Origin: CAMREV01 sp051650525
GTDB lineage: Bacteria > Bacillota_I > Bacilli_A > Mycoplasmatales > Mycoplasmoidaceae
Assembly (NCBI GenBank): GCA_051650525.1
Contig: JBOFJE010000003.1
Span: 1-8,245 of the forward strand
Length of the DNA: 8,245 nucleotides
Direction of reading: 5' to 3'
Of this stretch, positions 1-6,764 are shown one piece after another. Position numbers and translations under genes: made by a program. A model generated the notes under the pieces. That model saw nothing but the letters and a program-made list of their open reading frames with translations. It was not told the origin of the DNA and searched no databases. Each line of letters starts with the position of its first letter. The stretch's first letter is position 1.

Positions 1-15
1 ATTAATAATTTCCAT
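1..15 (-). CDS. Start of a minus-strand gene leaving the window (5 codons)
   Basis: On the minus strand an ATG at 15-13 begins M-E-I-I-N and runs out of the window at position 1. It is preceded by a good Shine-Dalgarno, AAAAGGGA (positions 28-21), with a 5-nt spacer, and by an AT-rich stretch with a possible -10 TATATT (47-42). The RBS plus start is the only evidence, since five codons cannot reveal a product. It lies directly downstream, on the same strand, of the broken surface-protein remnant ending at 75, but has its own RBS and probably its own promoter. Confidence 0.45.
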
Positions 16-74
16 TGTATTCCCTTTTTATAATTAAAAATAATATATCAATTAAATATATTATTTATCAGTTT

Positions 75-314
75 TTAAATTTTTATTTTCTTTCTGTTTT
101 TGATAGCTATAACAATGAATAGAATTATTGAAGCAATTATTATTGTAGACAATAATATTCATATAACAAAACTGTTATCTTTATGAACAACTATTGGTGT
201 TGATGGATTAGTTGGTGTTTAAGGTGTAGATGGTGTAATGTTTGTTGAATTAATAAATTCAGTTCCAATATCTTTATAAAAAATATTTACAAAACATATC
301 AAATGTTTCTTCTC
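75..314 (-). pseudogene. C-terminal remnant of a membrane-anchored surface protein
   Basis: Read on the minus strand with code 4, this frame gives an extracellular-like segment (NIFYKDIGTEFINSTNITPS), a Thr/Pro-rich linker (TPTNPSTP), one strongly hydrophobic helix (FVIWILLSTIIIASIILFIV) and a short basic tail (KNRKKIKI) before a TAA at 77-75. That is the usual C-terminal anchor of a mollicute surface or adhesin-like protein. A TAA at 221-219 interrupts the Thr/Pro linker, and the frame closes upstream at 317-315 with no start codon, so the gene is broken and mostly missing. The part above about position 257 overlaps an open plus-strand frame; one of the two readings there must be chance, or the region is a recombination junction. 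The family is not recognised. Confidence 0.5.
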
Positions 315-331
315 TTAAAACTAAAATTATA

Positions 332-541
332 ATGGTAATAGGTGATGTAAAAAGAAATGATAGATTATACTCATTTGAAAATATGTGAAAAGAAATAAGA
401 TATGAAATACCTCAATTAATAATTGAGGAAATATTTATTGATAATATAAAACAAAATAATAAAGCTACAAATTCTATGGGATCAAGAGCTGGGAAAGCAA
501 CTAGAGTTGATAAGATTTATGTATTTAAAAAAATAGGGTAA
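332..541 (+). pseudogene. Short protein-like frame, probably a C-terminal gene remnant
   Basis: Under code 4 the plus strand reads 69 codons from ATG 332 (MVIGDVKRNDRLYSF...) to TAA 539-541, with one TGA read as Trp. The same frame is open back to 257, just after a TAA at 254-256. Composition looks protein-like, with mixed charged and hydrophobic residues and an ending GSRAGKATRVDKIYVFKKIG. There is no Shine-Dalgarno before 332 and no visible promoter, and the frame reads like the tail of a larger protein. I do not recognise the family. It is most likely a fragment left by deletion or recombination next to the minus-strand surface-protein remnant. A chance frame is possible, and a small expressed gene is less likely. 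Confidence 0.3.
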
Positions 542-830
542 TATTAATTAAATCTTTTAAAAAGTGATTATATTTATTCTTTTTTCCATTTTTAATAAGT
601 TTTTTTAAAAATATCTCCATAAATCAAATATTTAATATATTCTGATTATATATATATATCTTGTATTTTATTACTAGAATGGTTTTTAATTTTTAATAAA
701 ATTTATGACTCAATTTTTCATATTCTAATTTATAAATATAATCATAGTTATCTTCATTATGATCAATTGATAATTTTTGGCTTTCTCTTCCAAAAGATTC
801 AAAAGATTTTAAAAATATTCCATTTCTACA

Positions 831-858
831 CTATGATAAAATTAAAAATTTATCATAG
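831..858. repeat. Perfect 10-bp inverted repeat upstream of the hydrolase gene
   Basis: CTATGATAAA (831-840) is repeated in inverted orientation as TTTATCATAG (849-858) around an 8-nt AT spacer. It sits 23 bp upstream of a consensus -10 hexamer. Position and symmetry would suit an operator for the hydrolase gene. As RNA it could also fold into a hairpin, but no clean T-run follows on either strand, so a terminator role is less convincing. Confidence 0.45.
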
Positions 859-880
859 ATATATTTTTATTTAAAAATAT

Positions 881-897
881 TATAATATAAAAAAGGA
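881..897 (+). promoter_or_regulatory. -10 box and RBS of the hydrolase gene
   Basis: TATAAT at 881-886 is a consensus -10; no good -35 is visible 17 bp upstream, which is common in mollicutes. AAGGA at 893-897 lies 6 nt before ATG 904 but only 3 nt before the in-frame TTG 901, so ATG 904 is the preferred start. If this -10 is used, the transcript begins near 893 and the leader is unusually short. Confidence 0.5.
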
Positions 898-903
898 ACA
901 TTG

Positions 904-1719
904 ATGAATGAAAAAATGGCATATGAGCCAAGAATTGTTGATATTAATCATTTAAAACAGTATGTTATTAAAAAAGAAAATGCAACAAAAAACTTATTGT
1001 TTATCCATCCATTTACTGGTAGGTTTGATGATAAATTAGTAACTTTTGAAAAACTCTATAATCATAATATTTACGGAATAGAAGTTGCTGGTCATGGCAA
1101 GAGCATGAATTTCTCTGAAAATGAAATTGATTTATTTGAGTATATTAATCAAGTATATAGTTTTATTAAGCAAGAAAAACTTGACAAATTTGATATTTTA
1201 AGTCATAGCATGGGAGGAGGTATTTCTTTTGTTATAGCTTGTTATTTTAATAATCAAGTTGATAATTTAATTGCTGAAACACCAATTTCTCCTGCCTTAA
1301 TATTAAAACAAGAGTTTTTAAAAAATTTAATTCCAATAAATCTTGAACAACAAATTATTTTACTTGAAGCATTAGTATATAACCCTGATGAAGTTTATGG
1401 AAAAAATTATCAAAGTAAAGCAAGATATTTCTTAATGGAAAGCAGACAGAATGAACATTTAAGGAAACTATTAGATGTTCAAGCAATGGATTTAGTTTAT
1501 AACTACTTAAAAATAATTATGAAAAAATTAAGCACTAAAACAACAATCATCTTAGGCCAAAAAGATGGTGTGATTGGAACAGAGGAGACTTTTAAATATT
1601 TTAAATCATTAGATAATAATCTAATAGATTTAAAAATAGTTCCCAAAACAGGTCATTTAGTTTATCTTGAAAACCCACTAGTTTTTGATGATATAGTTCT
1701 GAAAAAATTAGGATATTAA
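904..1719 (+). CDS. Alpha/beta-hydrolase (esterase/lipase-like)
   Basis: This 271-residue protein has the order of an alpha/beta-hydrolase fold. A strand-HP turn of the oxyanion hole (LLFIHPFTG, residues about 31-39) is followed by VAGHGKS (61-67) and a nucleophile elbow S-H-S-M-G-G-G with Ser102. The acid turn is GQKDG (Asp221) and the catalytic His is in KTGHLVYLENP (His251). The Ser-Asp-His triad and the length are typical of the family. The protein has no signal peptide or membrane segment, so it is probably cytoplasmic, and it contains no Trp. The substrate cannot be inferred; carboxylesterase, acylglycerol lipase or a related hydrolase are all possible. ATG 904 is chosen over TTG 901 because of RBS spacing. 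The gene stands alone between decayed sequence and the CRISPR locus, with terminators after it, and no functional link to CRISPR is evident. Confidence 0.85.
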   Translation: MNEKMAYEPRIVDINHLKQYVIKKENATKNLLFIHPFTGRFDDKLVTFEKLYNHNIYGIEVAGHGKSMNFSENEIDLFEYINQVYSFIKQEKLDKFDILSHSMGGGISFVIACYFNNQVDNLIAETPISPALILKQEFLKNLIPINLEQQIILLEALVYNPDEVYGKNYQSKARYFLMESRQNEHLRKLLDVQAMDLVYNYLKIIMKKLSTKTTIILGQKDGVIGTEETFKYFKSLDNNLIDLKIVPKTGHLVYLENPLVFDDIVLKKLGY

Positions 1720-1742
1720 GATAGTCAACATTAACTATTTTT
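1718..1742 (+). terminator. Likely terminator of the hydrolase gene
   Basis: Arms AAGATAGT (1718-1725) and ACTATTTT (1734-1741) pair around an 8-nt loop, with one G-T wobble, beginning at the hydrolase stop codon and running into a T-run. The stem is weak, and the stronger hairpin at 1828-1860 backs it up. Confidence 0.45.
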
Positions 1743-1827
1743 GAATAATTTTTAATGCTATTAAAATTTAGATAAATAAATGGTATTTTCTAGTTTTGTT
1801 TTTTTAGATCATTTATTAAAATAAAAT

Positions 1828-1865
1828 AAACCTAATTAAGTATCATACTTAATTAGGTTTTTATA
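1828..1865. terminator. Strong bidirectional terminator hairpin
   Basis: A perfect 16-bp dyad is formed by 1828-1843 (AAACCTAATTAAGTAT) and 1845-1860 around a single C. It is followed by T's on the plus strand and preceded by A-rich sequence, which becomes a T-rich tail on the minus strand. It can terminate plus-strand reading from the hydrolase gene and minus-strand read-through from the tracrRNA gene, insulating the CRISPR locus. The interval 1743-1827 before it holds nothing recognisable. Confidence 0.7.
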
Positions 1866-1885
1866 TTAAATTAGTAATGGAGCAT

Positions 1886-1907
1886 AAAAAAAACTCCATT
1901 TAAGGAG
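1886..1907 (-). terminator. Intrinsic terminator of the tracrRNA
   Basis: On the minus strand CTCC (1907-1904), a 6-nt loop and GGAG (1897-1894) are followed immediately by eight T's (1893-1886). The GGAG arm could alternatively pair with a second CTCC at 1882-1879 as part of a 7-bp stem (1876-1882 with 1894-1900), but that partner is transcribed only after the T-run. Confidence 0.7.
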
Positions 1908-1957
1908 CAGTTACGGAATAAATCCTTGTTTAAGGACGTACTTAATTGATGTTGTCC
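1886..1957 (-). ncRNA. tracrRNA
   Basis: The anti-repeat lies at 1957-1937: the plus strand here is identical over 21 bases to the CRISPR repeat core (CGTACTTAATTGATGTTGTC plus one C), so a minus-strand RNA pairs perfectly with the crRNA repeat. Continuing in the minus direction come UCCUUAAAC (1936-1928), which can form the lower stem with the repeat 5' end (UUUUGGGA) and leaves an unpaired repeat G as a bulge. Then comes the nexus-like AAGGAUUUAUUCCGU (1927-1913; GGA pairs with UCC), and a terminator hairpin CUCC/GGAG with eight U's. AAAC-AAGG followed by a small hairpin and CCGU resembles the tracrRNA of Staphylococcus aureus Cas9, from memory. The RNA would be about 70 nt, divergent from cas9. 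It loads Cas9 and guides RNase III processing of pre-crRNA. The structure fixes this strand: the opposite strand gives no comparable nexus or strong terminator. Confidence 0.85.
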
Positions 1958-1978
1958 ATCTATGTATAAAACATAGAT
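1958..1978. repeat. Perfect 8-bp dyad overlapping the tracrRNA promoter
   Basis: ATCTATGT (1958-1965) and ACATAGAT (1971-1978) are perfect inverted repeats around ATAAA. The dyad touches the end of the anti-repeat and covers the likely tracrRNA -10. A further direct copy of ACATAGA occurs at 2029-2035, nearer cas9. It may be an operator for a factor controlling tracrRNA and cas9, or a structure at the 5' end of a longer tracrRNA form; nothing in the window identifies a regulator. Confidence 0.4.
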
Positions 1979-1991
1979 ATATAGAAACTAA
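1963..1991 (-). promoter_or_regulatory. Candidate tracrRNA promoter
   Basis: On the minus strand TATACA (1968-1963) lies about 7 nt before the anti-repeat, so transcription would start near 1956, right at the anti-repeat edge. A weak -35 candidate, TTAGTT (1991-1986), sits 17 bp upstream. The inference rests on spacing, and other AT-rich hexamers nearby are possible. Confidence 0.4.
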
Positions 1992-2075
1992 AGTTAATTA
2001 TGCTTCGAATCTATACAACTTAATAATAACATAGAAATTATTTTTTAGTTAAAAAATTATTTTTTTAAAAAAGAG

Positions 2076-2109
2076 TATAATTATATATATAAATATTTAT
2101 ATATAAGGA
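2076..2109 (+). promoter_or_regulatory. cas operon -10 box and cas9 RBS
   Basis: TATAAT at 2076-2081 is a consensus -10 preceded by A/T tracts (2041-2072), giving a start near 2088. AAGGA at 2105-2109 is a clear RBS, 8 nt before ATG 2118. Together they define the start of the cas9-cas1-cas2-csn2 operon and fix the cas9 start codon. Confidence 0.6.
2084..2105. repeat. Perfect 22-bp palindrome between cas9 -10 and RBS
   Basis: The arm 2084-2094 (TATATATAAAT) is exactly self-complementary to 2095-2105. It covers the expected transcription start of cas9 and ends on the first base of the AAGGA RBS. It may act as an operator dyad or as an mRNA hairpin abutting the ribosome site. It is made only of A and T, so chance occurrence in this genome is a real alternative. 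Confidence 0.45.
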
Positions 2110-2117
2110 TTTATTAT

Positions 2118-5100
2118 ATGGAAATTAAAAAAGTAAATATTGGGTTTGATATTGGAATAACTTCTGTTGGATGAGCTATTGTTGATGAAGATAATAATAT
2201 AATAAAACGTGGGGTTCGTTTATTTGAGGAATTAAAAAATCCAAAAGATGGGAAACTTAAAAATCAAGAAAGAAGAGCAAAAAGATCACTTCGAAGAACA
2301 ATTAGAAGAAAATGAAATCGAAAAAATGATTTTGTTAATTTAATAATTAATAAATATAGTCATATTTTTAATGTAAAAAGTAAAAAAGATTTTTTAGAAC
2401 TAATTCAATCAGTTCATGTAAATGCTTTAGATTTAAGAAATAAGGCTTTAAAATTTGAATTGTCTAAAAATGAATTATTAAAAATTCTTTATTATTATCT
2501 TTCTCATAGAGGCTTTACTTATTTAACTCTTGAAAAACAAAAGGAAAAAGAAGAAAAAAATAAAACTCAAGAACATAAATTTGAGTTTCCCTGTCAAGAA
2601 CAACTTGATGCATTTAAAAAGAATGGTCATTATTTTAGTCATGAAGCAAATAGCATGTATTCAATTCATGATTATAAAAAAGAAATTGAAAAAATTATAA
2701 ATAACCAAAGTTATTTAAATAGTGATTTTAAAAAAGATTATTATTTAGATAAAAATTCGGTTTTTGCAAGAGTTAGGGATTATAGTAAAGGTCCTGGTAG
2801 TGAAAAATCTCCAACAAAATATGGTCTTTGGGAAAAAGATTCTAATAATAATACTATTAAAAAAGGTGATAACTTATGAGATATATTAATTGGTCAATGT
2901 TCAGTTTATCCAAAAGAAAAAAGGGCTCTTAAAAAAAGTGTTTCTGGAGAAATATCAAATTTGCTGTGTCAATTAAATAATTTAAGAATTAATAAAAAAA
3001 TTGATGTTAACAGTAATAAATTGACAAAAGTAGAAAAAATCAAAATTTTAGATAAAATTTTTTGTCCTCCAAAACTTTCTAAAATTAGTTTAAAACTAAT
3101 TTCCCAAGTTCTAGATATTGAAATTTGTGATATTTCAGGATATCCAACAAATAAAGATGGTAAGAAAGAAGGAAAAGAAGAATTTGAGAAATTAGAAAAT
3201 AGTAAAAAATTATTTGATATTTTAAATAAAACCCTTCAATTAAATTCATATGAAAATATTGTTCAAAACATTTTCTTACTAAATTCAATTATTGAAATAT
3301 TTGCAACTTGCTTAAATGATATTATTAAGCAAAAATCAGAATTAGAAAAACTTTCAAAAAGTTATGATAATTTTCTAGATAAAGAACTAATTGATAAATT
3401 AATTAATGTCAATATTAAATCTAATGAAACTCATTCTTTATCATATAAAGCATTAAATGAGCATATCGAAGATGATATAAAAACTAATGGTAAAACTACA
3501 AACCAAAGATATAAAAAAATCATTGAAGAAAATAATTTAAAAAAATTTAATTTTGGCGATTCTAAGTATATGAACTACAAATGCCTTGATAATGAAATTC
3601 TTTCACCAACCACTAAATGTTCATTTAGAGAAACTATTAAAGTATTCAATAAAATTTTAAAATTTTACATTTATAAAAATAAATATCAATTAAATAATAT
3701 TATTATTGAGACAACTAATACTTGAAATAGTATGGATCAAAGAAAAAGAATAAAGGATATTCAAAATAATCAAGAAAAGATAAAAAATGATATTAAAGAT
3801 AAATATAAATATTTTGGAGAAGATAAAAAAATTATTAATAAATTATATTTTTTACAAATTCAAGATGGCAAAGATCTCTATGATGGAGAGCAGTTAGAAT
3901 CTAGTCTAATTATAAATGATCCAAATTATGCTGAAATTGACCATATTATTCCTTATTCTATTTCTTATGATAATTCCAAAAGCAATAAAGTATTAACTAA
4001 AAAATTTTATAATCAATCAAAAGGGCAAAAAACTCCCTTTGAGTATTTAGATACTAAATTGTTTAATAAATTAAAATTATCATTATGAGAAAAATTATAT
4101 AAAAAAGCTGATAATAGTGAAAATAATTTTATAGATGAAAAAAAATACTCTCTTCTAACTATTTATGATGTTGAAAAAAATAATTTAAACTTTATTGGTA
4201 GAAATTTATCAGATACAAGTTATGCTGCAAGAGTATCCATTCAAGCATTTAGAGCTTGAATTAATAAAAAATTTAATACAGAAAATGATTCTGTCAATGT
4301 TTTAGGAATTAGTCCTAGAATAACTCAAAGATATCGAAAGCATAATTATTTAAATATTATAAAAACCCGAGATACTAATCATCATCATGCAGTTGATGCT
4401 ACAATATGTGGGATTATTGGAAATGAAGATAATATTGTTGGGAAATTAATTTTTTTAAAAAACCCTGAAACTGATCCAGATACAGGAGAAATTAGTTTTA
4501 ATTGAAAATGAAATTTAACTACAAAACATGAATTTAATAATATACCATGGAAAGAATTAAGCAAAAAGGTGGGTCAAGAAGAAGATATTAAATTCTCTTA
4601 TAAAATTAATAAAAAAATAAACAATATTGGTTTATGAGGTGATTCAATTCTTTCAATTAAAGAAGACCAACAGAATCCTGGTATTTTTAAAGAAAGGGAA
4701 TCTTTTGAACCACTATCTTATCAAAATTTTAGCGATGTAGAAAAAAAGATAAATATTTTAAAAAAAGTTTATATTGTAAATGGTAAAAATAAATATTATG
4801 ATCCTAAAATTTTAGAAGATATTTTAAAAATTTGGAATGAATGTTCTCAAAAATGTCTAAAAGATGAATCATGAAAGAAAAAAAATCCTTTTATTTATTA
4901 TATGGAAAATCTTGTTGAACCAAATTTATTAATAAATCAAAAGGGATCTATTAATAAAAAATTATATATTAGAAGAGAAAATGGATTTGAATATTTTTTA
5001 AAAAAAATATATTTTTATAATAGAAATATTAATTTATTTGCACCAAGAAATAAAGAAAATATTTTACGAAAAAAACAACAGCTTAATTTTGGTTCTTATA

Positions 5101-5531
5101 CAAAATTTGAATGGTATGAAATTAGAATCTATAAAGATATTAAAAATAAACATCGTGTTATTCCAATTAATATTTCATTAATGAAGAATGATAATGGTAA
5201 ATTAGCTATAGATGAAAGTAAATTATTAACTGAATTGAAAGAACACAAGATTGAAAATAAAAATAAATTTTATACTGTCCATAAAGGGACATTATTAATT
5301 TCAAAAAATGATAAAAATATAATTAGAATAGTTGGTGGAGATTTTAGTAAAAACCAATTAGAATATAAAGATATTATTATAAATAATGCTCAAAATAATA
5401 ATCTTGAAAAAAAACCAAAACAATTGAATCTATCTATTAACACTATTATTGAAAAATATAATTTTTGCCATATTGATGAACTTGGTAACATCCAGATAAT
5501 TAATTTTAAAAAAGTATGGGATGAAGAATAA
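2118..5531 (+). CDS. cas9: Cas9, RNA-guided DNA endonuclease (type II-A), TGA read as Trp
   Basis: Under code 4 this is one open frame of 1137 residues with ten TGA (Trp) codons and five TGG; under the standard code it falls apart. Domains in order: RuvC-I with FDIGITSVGWAIV (Asp11); an Arg-rich bridge helix, residues 49-70 (NQERRAKRSLRRTIRRKW); the REC lobe, including LSHRGF near residue 130; RuvC-II IIIETTNTWNSMDQRKR (Glu531); HNH EIDHIIPYS...NKVL...NQSKG (Asp608, His609, Asn632); RuvC-III NHHHAVDA (His757, Asp760), preceded by LSDTSYAARVSIQAFRAW; and a C-terminal PAM-interacting region from about residue 840. All catalytic residues placed by motif are present, so an active double-strand nuclease is expected. 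The size places it among compact Cas9s, nearer the S. aureus enzyme (1053 aa) than S. pyogenes (1368 aa). ATG 2118 has AAGGA 8 nt upstream. The last 16 nt overlap cas1. Confidence 0.97.
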
Positions 5532-6445
5532 TAGAGATCAAAAAAAATTGTCATATAAAATTATTTTTAGATAATATTCTAATTCAGGGGGAAGAAAAGA
5601 TTTTTATTCCTATTAAAAATATTGATCTTTTGCTATTCACAAATAATAGGACAAATATTAGTGTCAATATTATAAATAAATTAGCAGAAAATAATGTAGT
5701 ATGTGTATTTTGTGATGAATATTATTTACCATCTTCTCAGTTAATTCCAGTTATTGGCAATCATTTAACAGTTAAAATCTTTGAAAAACAAATTAATTGA
5801 ACAAAAGAATTTAAAGATGTAAATTGGAAATTGATAATAACTCAAAAAATTATTAATCAATTAGATTTAATTTTGTTCTTTAATTTAGGAGAGCCTAATA
5901 CCATAGAACTTTTTTATAGTTATATAAATAATGTAGAAATTGGTGATCCTCATAATAGGGAGGGGCATGCTGCTAAATTGTATTGGAAAATATTATTTGG
6001 TAACAATTTTGTTAGAACCCAAAAAAATTTGATTATTAATGCAATTTTAAATTTTGGATATACCATTTTAAATTCTATGATTGCTAGAAGTATTATTAAA
6101 AAAGGATTGGATCCTAGAATTGGAATTTTTCACAAATCAGTTCATAATTATTTTGTTTTAGCAAGTGATTTAATTGAACCTTTTAGAATCATAGTTGATT
6201 CATTTGTATATACTTTATATGCTAATAATTTTATAAAAATAGAGAATTTAGTTTTATCCCAAAATTTTAAACAAATTTTAATTGAATACATTGCTAATTA
6301 TCAATTAAAGGTTAATGGATATTATCAATATTTAAATAATGCAATTGATATATTCATTGATTATTTAATTAATAATAAGATAAATGAATATATGATGGAT
6401 TTTAATTTTGAGATTAAAATAAATGAAGGAAAAGATGAACTATAA
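5516..6445 (+). CDS. cas1: Cas1 integrase (type II)
   Basis: This 309-residue protein is the catalytic subunit of the Cas1-Cas2 spacer integrase. The true start is ATG 5516, inside the end of cas9 (16-nt overlap). It reads M-G-W-R-I-I-E-I with Trp3 encoded by TGA, matching the family opening (MAGWR in S. pyogenes Cas1). A standard-code reading would wrongly begin near 5831. Active-site motifs are DPHNREGHAAKLYW (Glu149), GIFHKSVHNYF (His206) and LASDLIEPFR (Glu221), the metal-binding Glu-His-Glu of Cas1. A second TGA is Trp95. The C-terminus ends in a Lys/Glu-rich tail, and the last 11 nt overlap cas2. The start lacks a strong RBS, so translational coupling to cas9 is likely. Confidence 0.96.
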
Positions 6446-6764
6446 TATTATGAGAATCATTGTTATGTATGATATTACATCAGATAATGCATTAGATAAT
6501 CAGGCATATAATTATTATCGAAAATTATTATTAAAAAATGGTTATATTATGATGCAATATTCTGTATATTCAAAATGTATTAATTCTAAAACTAAATTTA
6601 GTGCTGAAATAAAAAAGATATCTCAAAAAATTCCTAAAAAATCAAGAATTAGAGTCCTATTTGTTACTGAAAAACAATATGGTGATATGGTTCATTTAAG
6701 TGGTAAGCCAAAAATAAATGAAGAAGTAAATGGAACTGAAAGATATATATGTATTGAGGACTAG
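6435..6764 (+). CDS. cas2: Cas2, structural partner of Cas1
   Basis: This 109-residue protein has the ferredoxin-like Cas2 pattern: strand 1 MRIIVMYDITSD with the conserved Asp13, then YYRKLLLKNGYIMMQYSVYSK and a last strand RIRVLFVTEKQYGDM. It closely follows the type II Cas2 layout (S. pyogenes MSYRYMRMILMFD aligns with MNYNIMRIIVMYD). ATG 6435 is chosen because of that alignment and an AAGGA at 6426-6430. ATG 6423 lies upstream of that RBS and ATG 6450 would remove the conserved N-terminal residues. Cas2 dimers bridge two Cas1 dimers during integration at the leader. The gene overlaps cas1 by 11 nt, and its TAG stop is followed directly by the csn2 ATG. Confidence 0.95.
   Translation: MNYNIMRIIVMYDITSDNALDNQAYNYYRKLLLKNGYIMMQYSVYSKCINSKTKFSAEIKKISQKIPKKSRIRVLFVTEKQYGDMVHLSGKPKINEEVNGTERYICIED

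Larger units (their letters stand above)
542..900. other. Gene-poor AT-rich stretch with a possible minus-strand remnant
   Basis: No intact gene is visible here under code 4. The densest protein-like stretch is on the minus strand between 830 and 693. It is 45 codons bounded by stop codons and contains FESFGRESQKLSIDHNEDNY and then YKLEYEKLSHKFY. It lacks a start codon and an RBS, so it may be a remnant of a decayed gene. The remainder is poly-A/T and alternating AT sequence, ending in the upstream region of the hydrolase gene. Confidence 0.35.

Noticed and set aside
528..640. Minus-strand protein-like frame with a Lys-rich hydrophobic sequence
   Set aside because: It has no start or RBS, is rich in poly-A/T-derived Lys, Asn, Ile and Phe, and its end overlaps the plus-strand fragment ending at 541; not distinguishable from chance.
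1937..2046. tracrRNA on the plus strand, using the hairpin at 1958-1978 and the T-run at 2041-2046, with the array read on the minus strand
   Set aside because: The minus-strand reading gives a lower stem, an AAACAAGG...CCGU nexus and a CTCC/GGAG terminator with eight T's directly after the anti-repeat. The plus-strand reading has only a weak 6-bp AT stem before its T-run. The leader next to csn2 also fits plus-strand crRNAs.
3085..3288. Minus-strand open frame of 67 codons
   Set aside because: It lies wholly inside cas9 in antisense, with no RBS; it is a shadow of the AT-rich coding strand.
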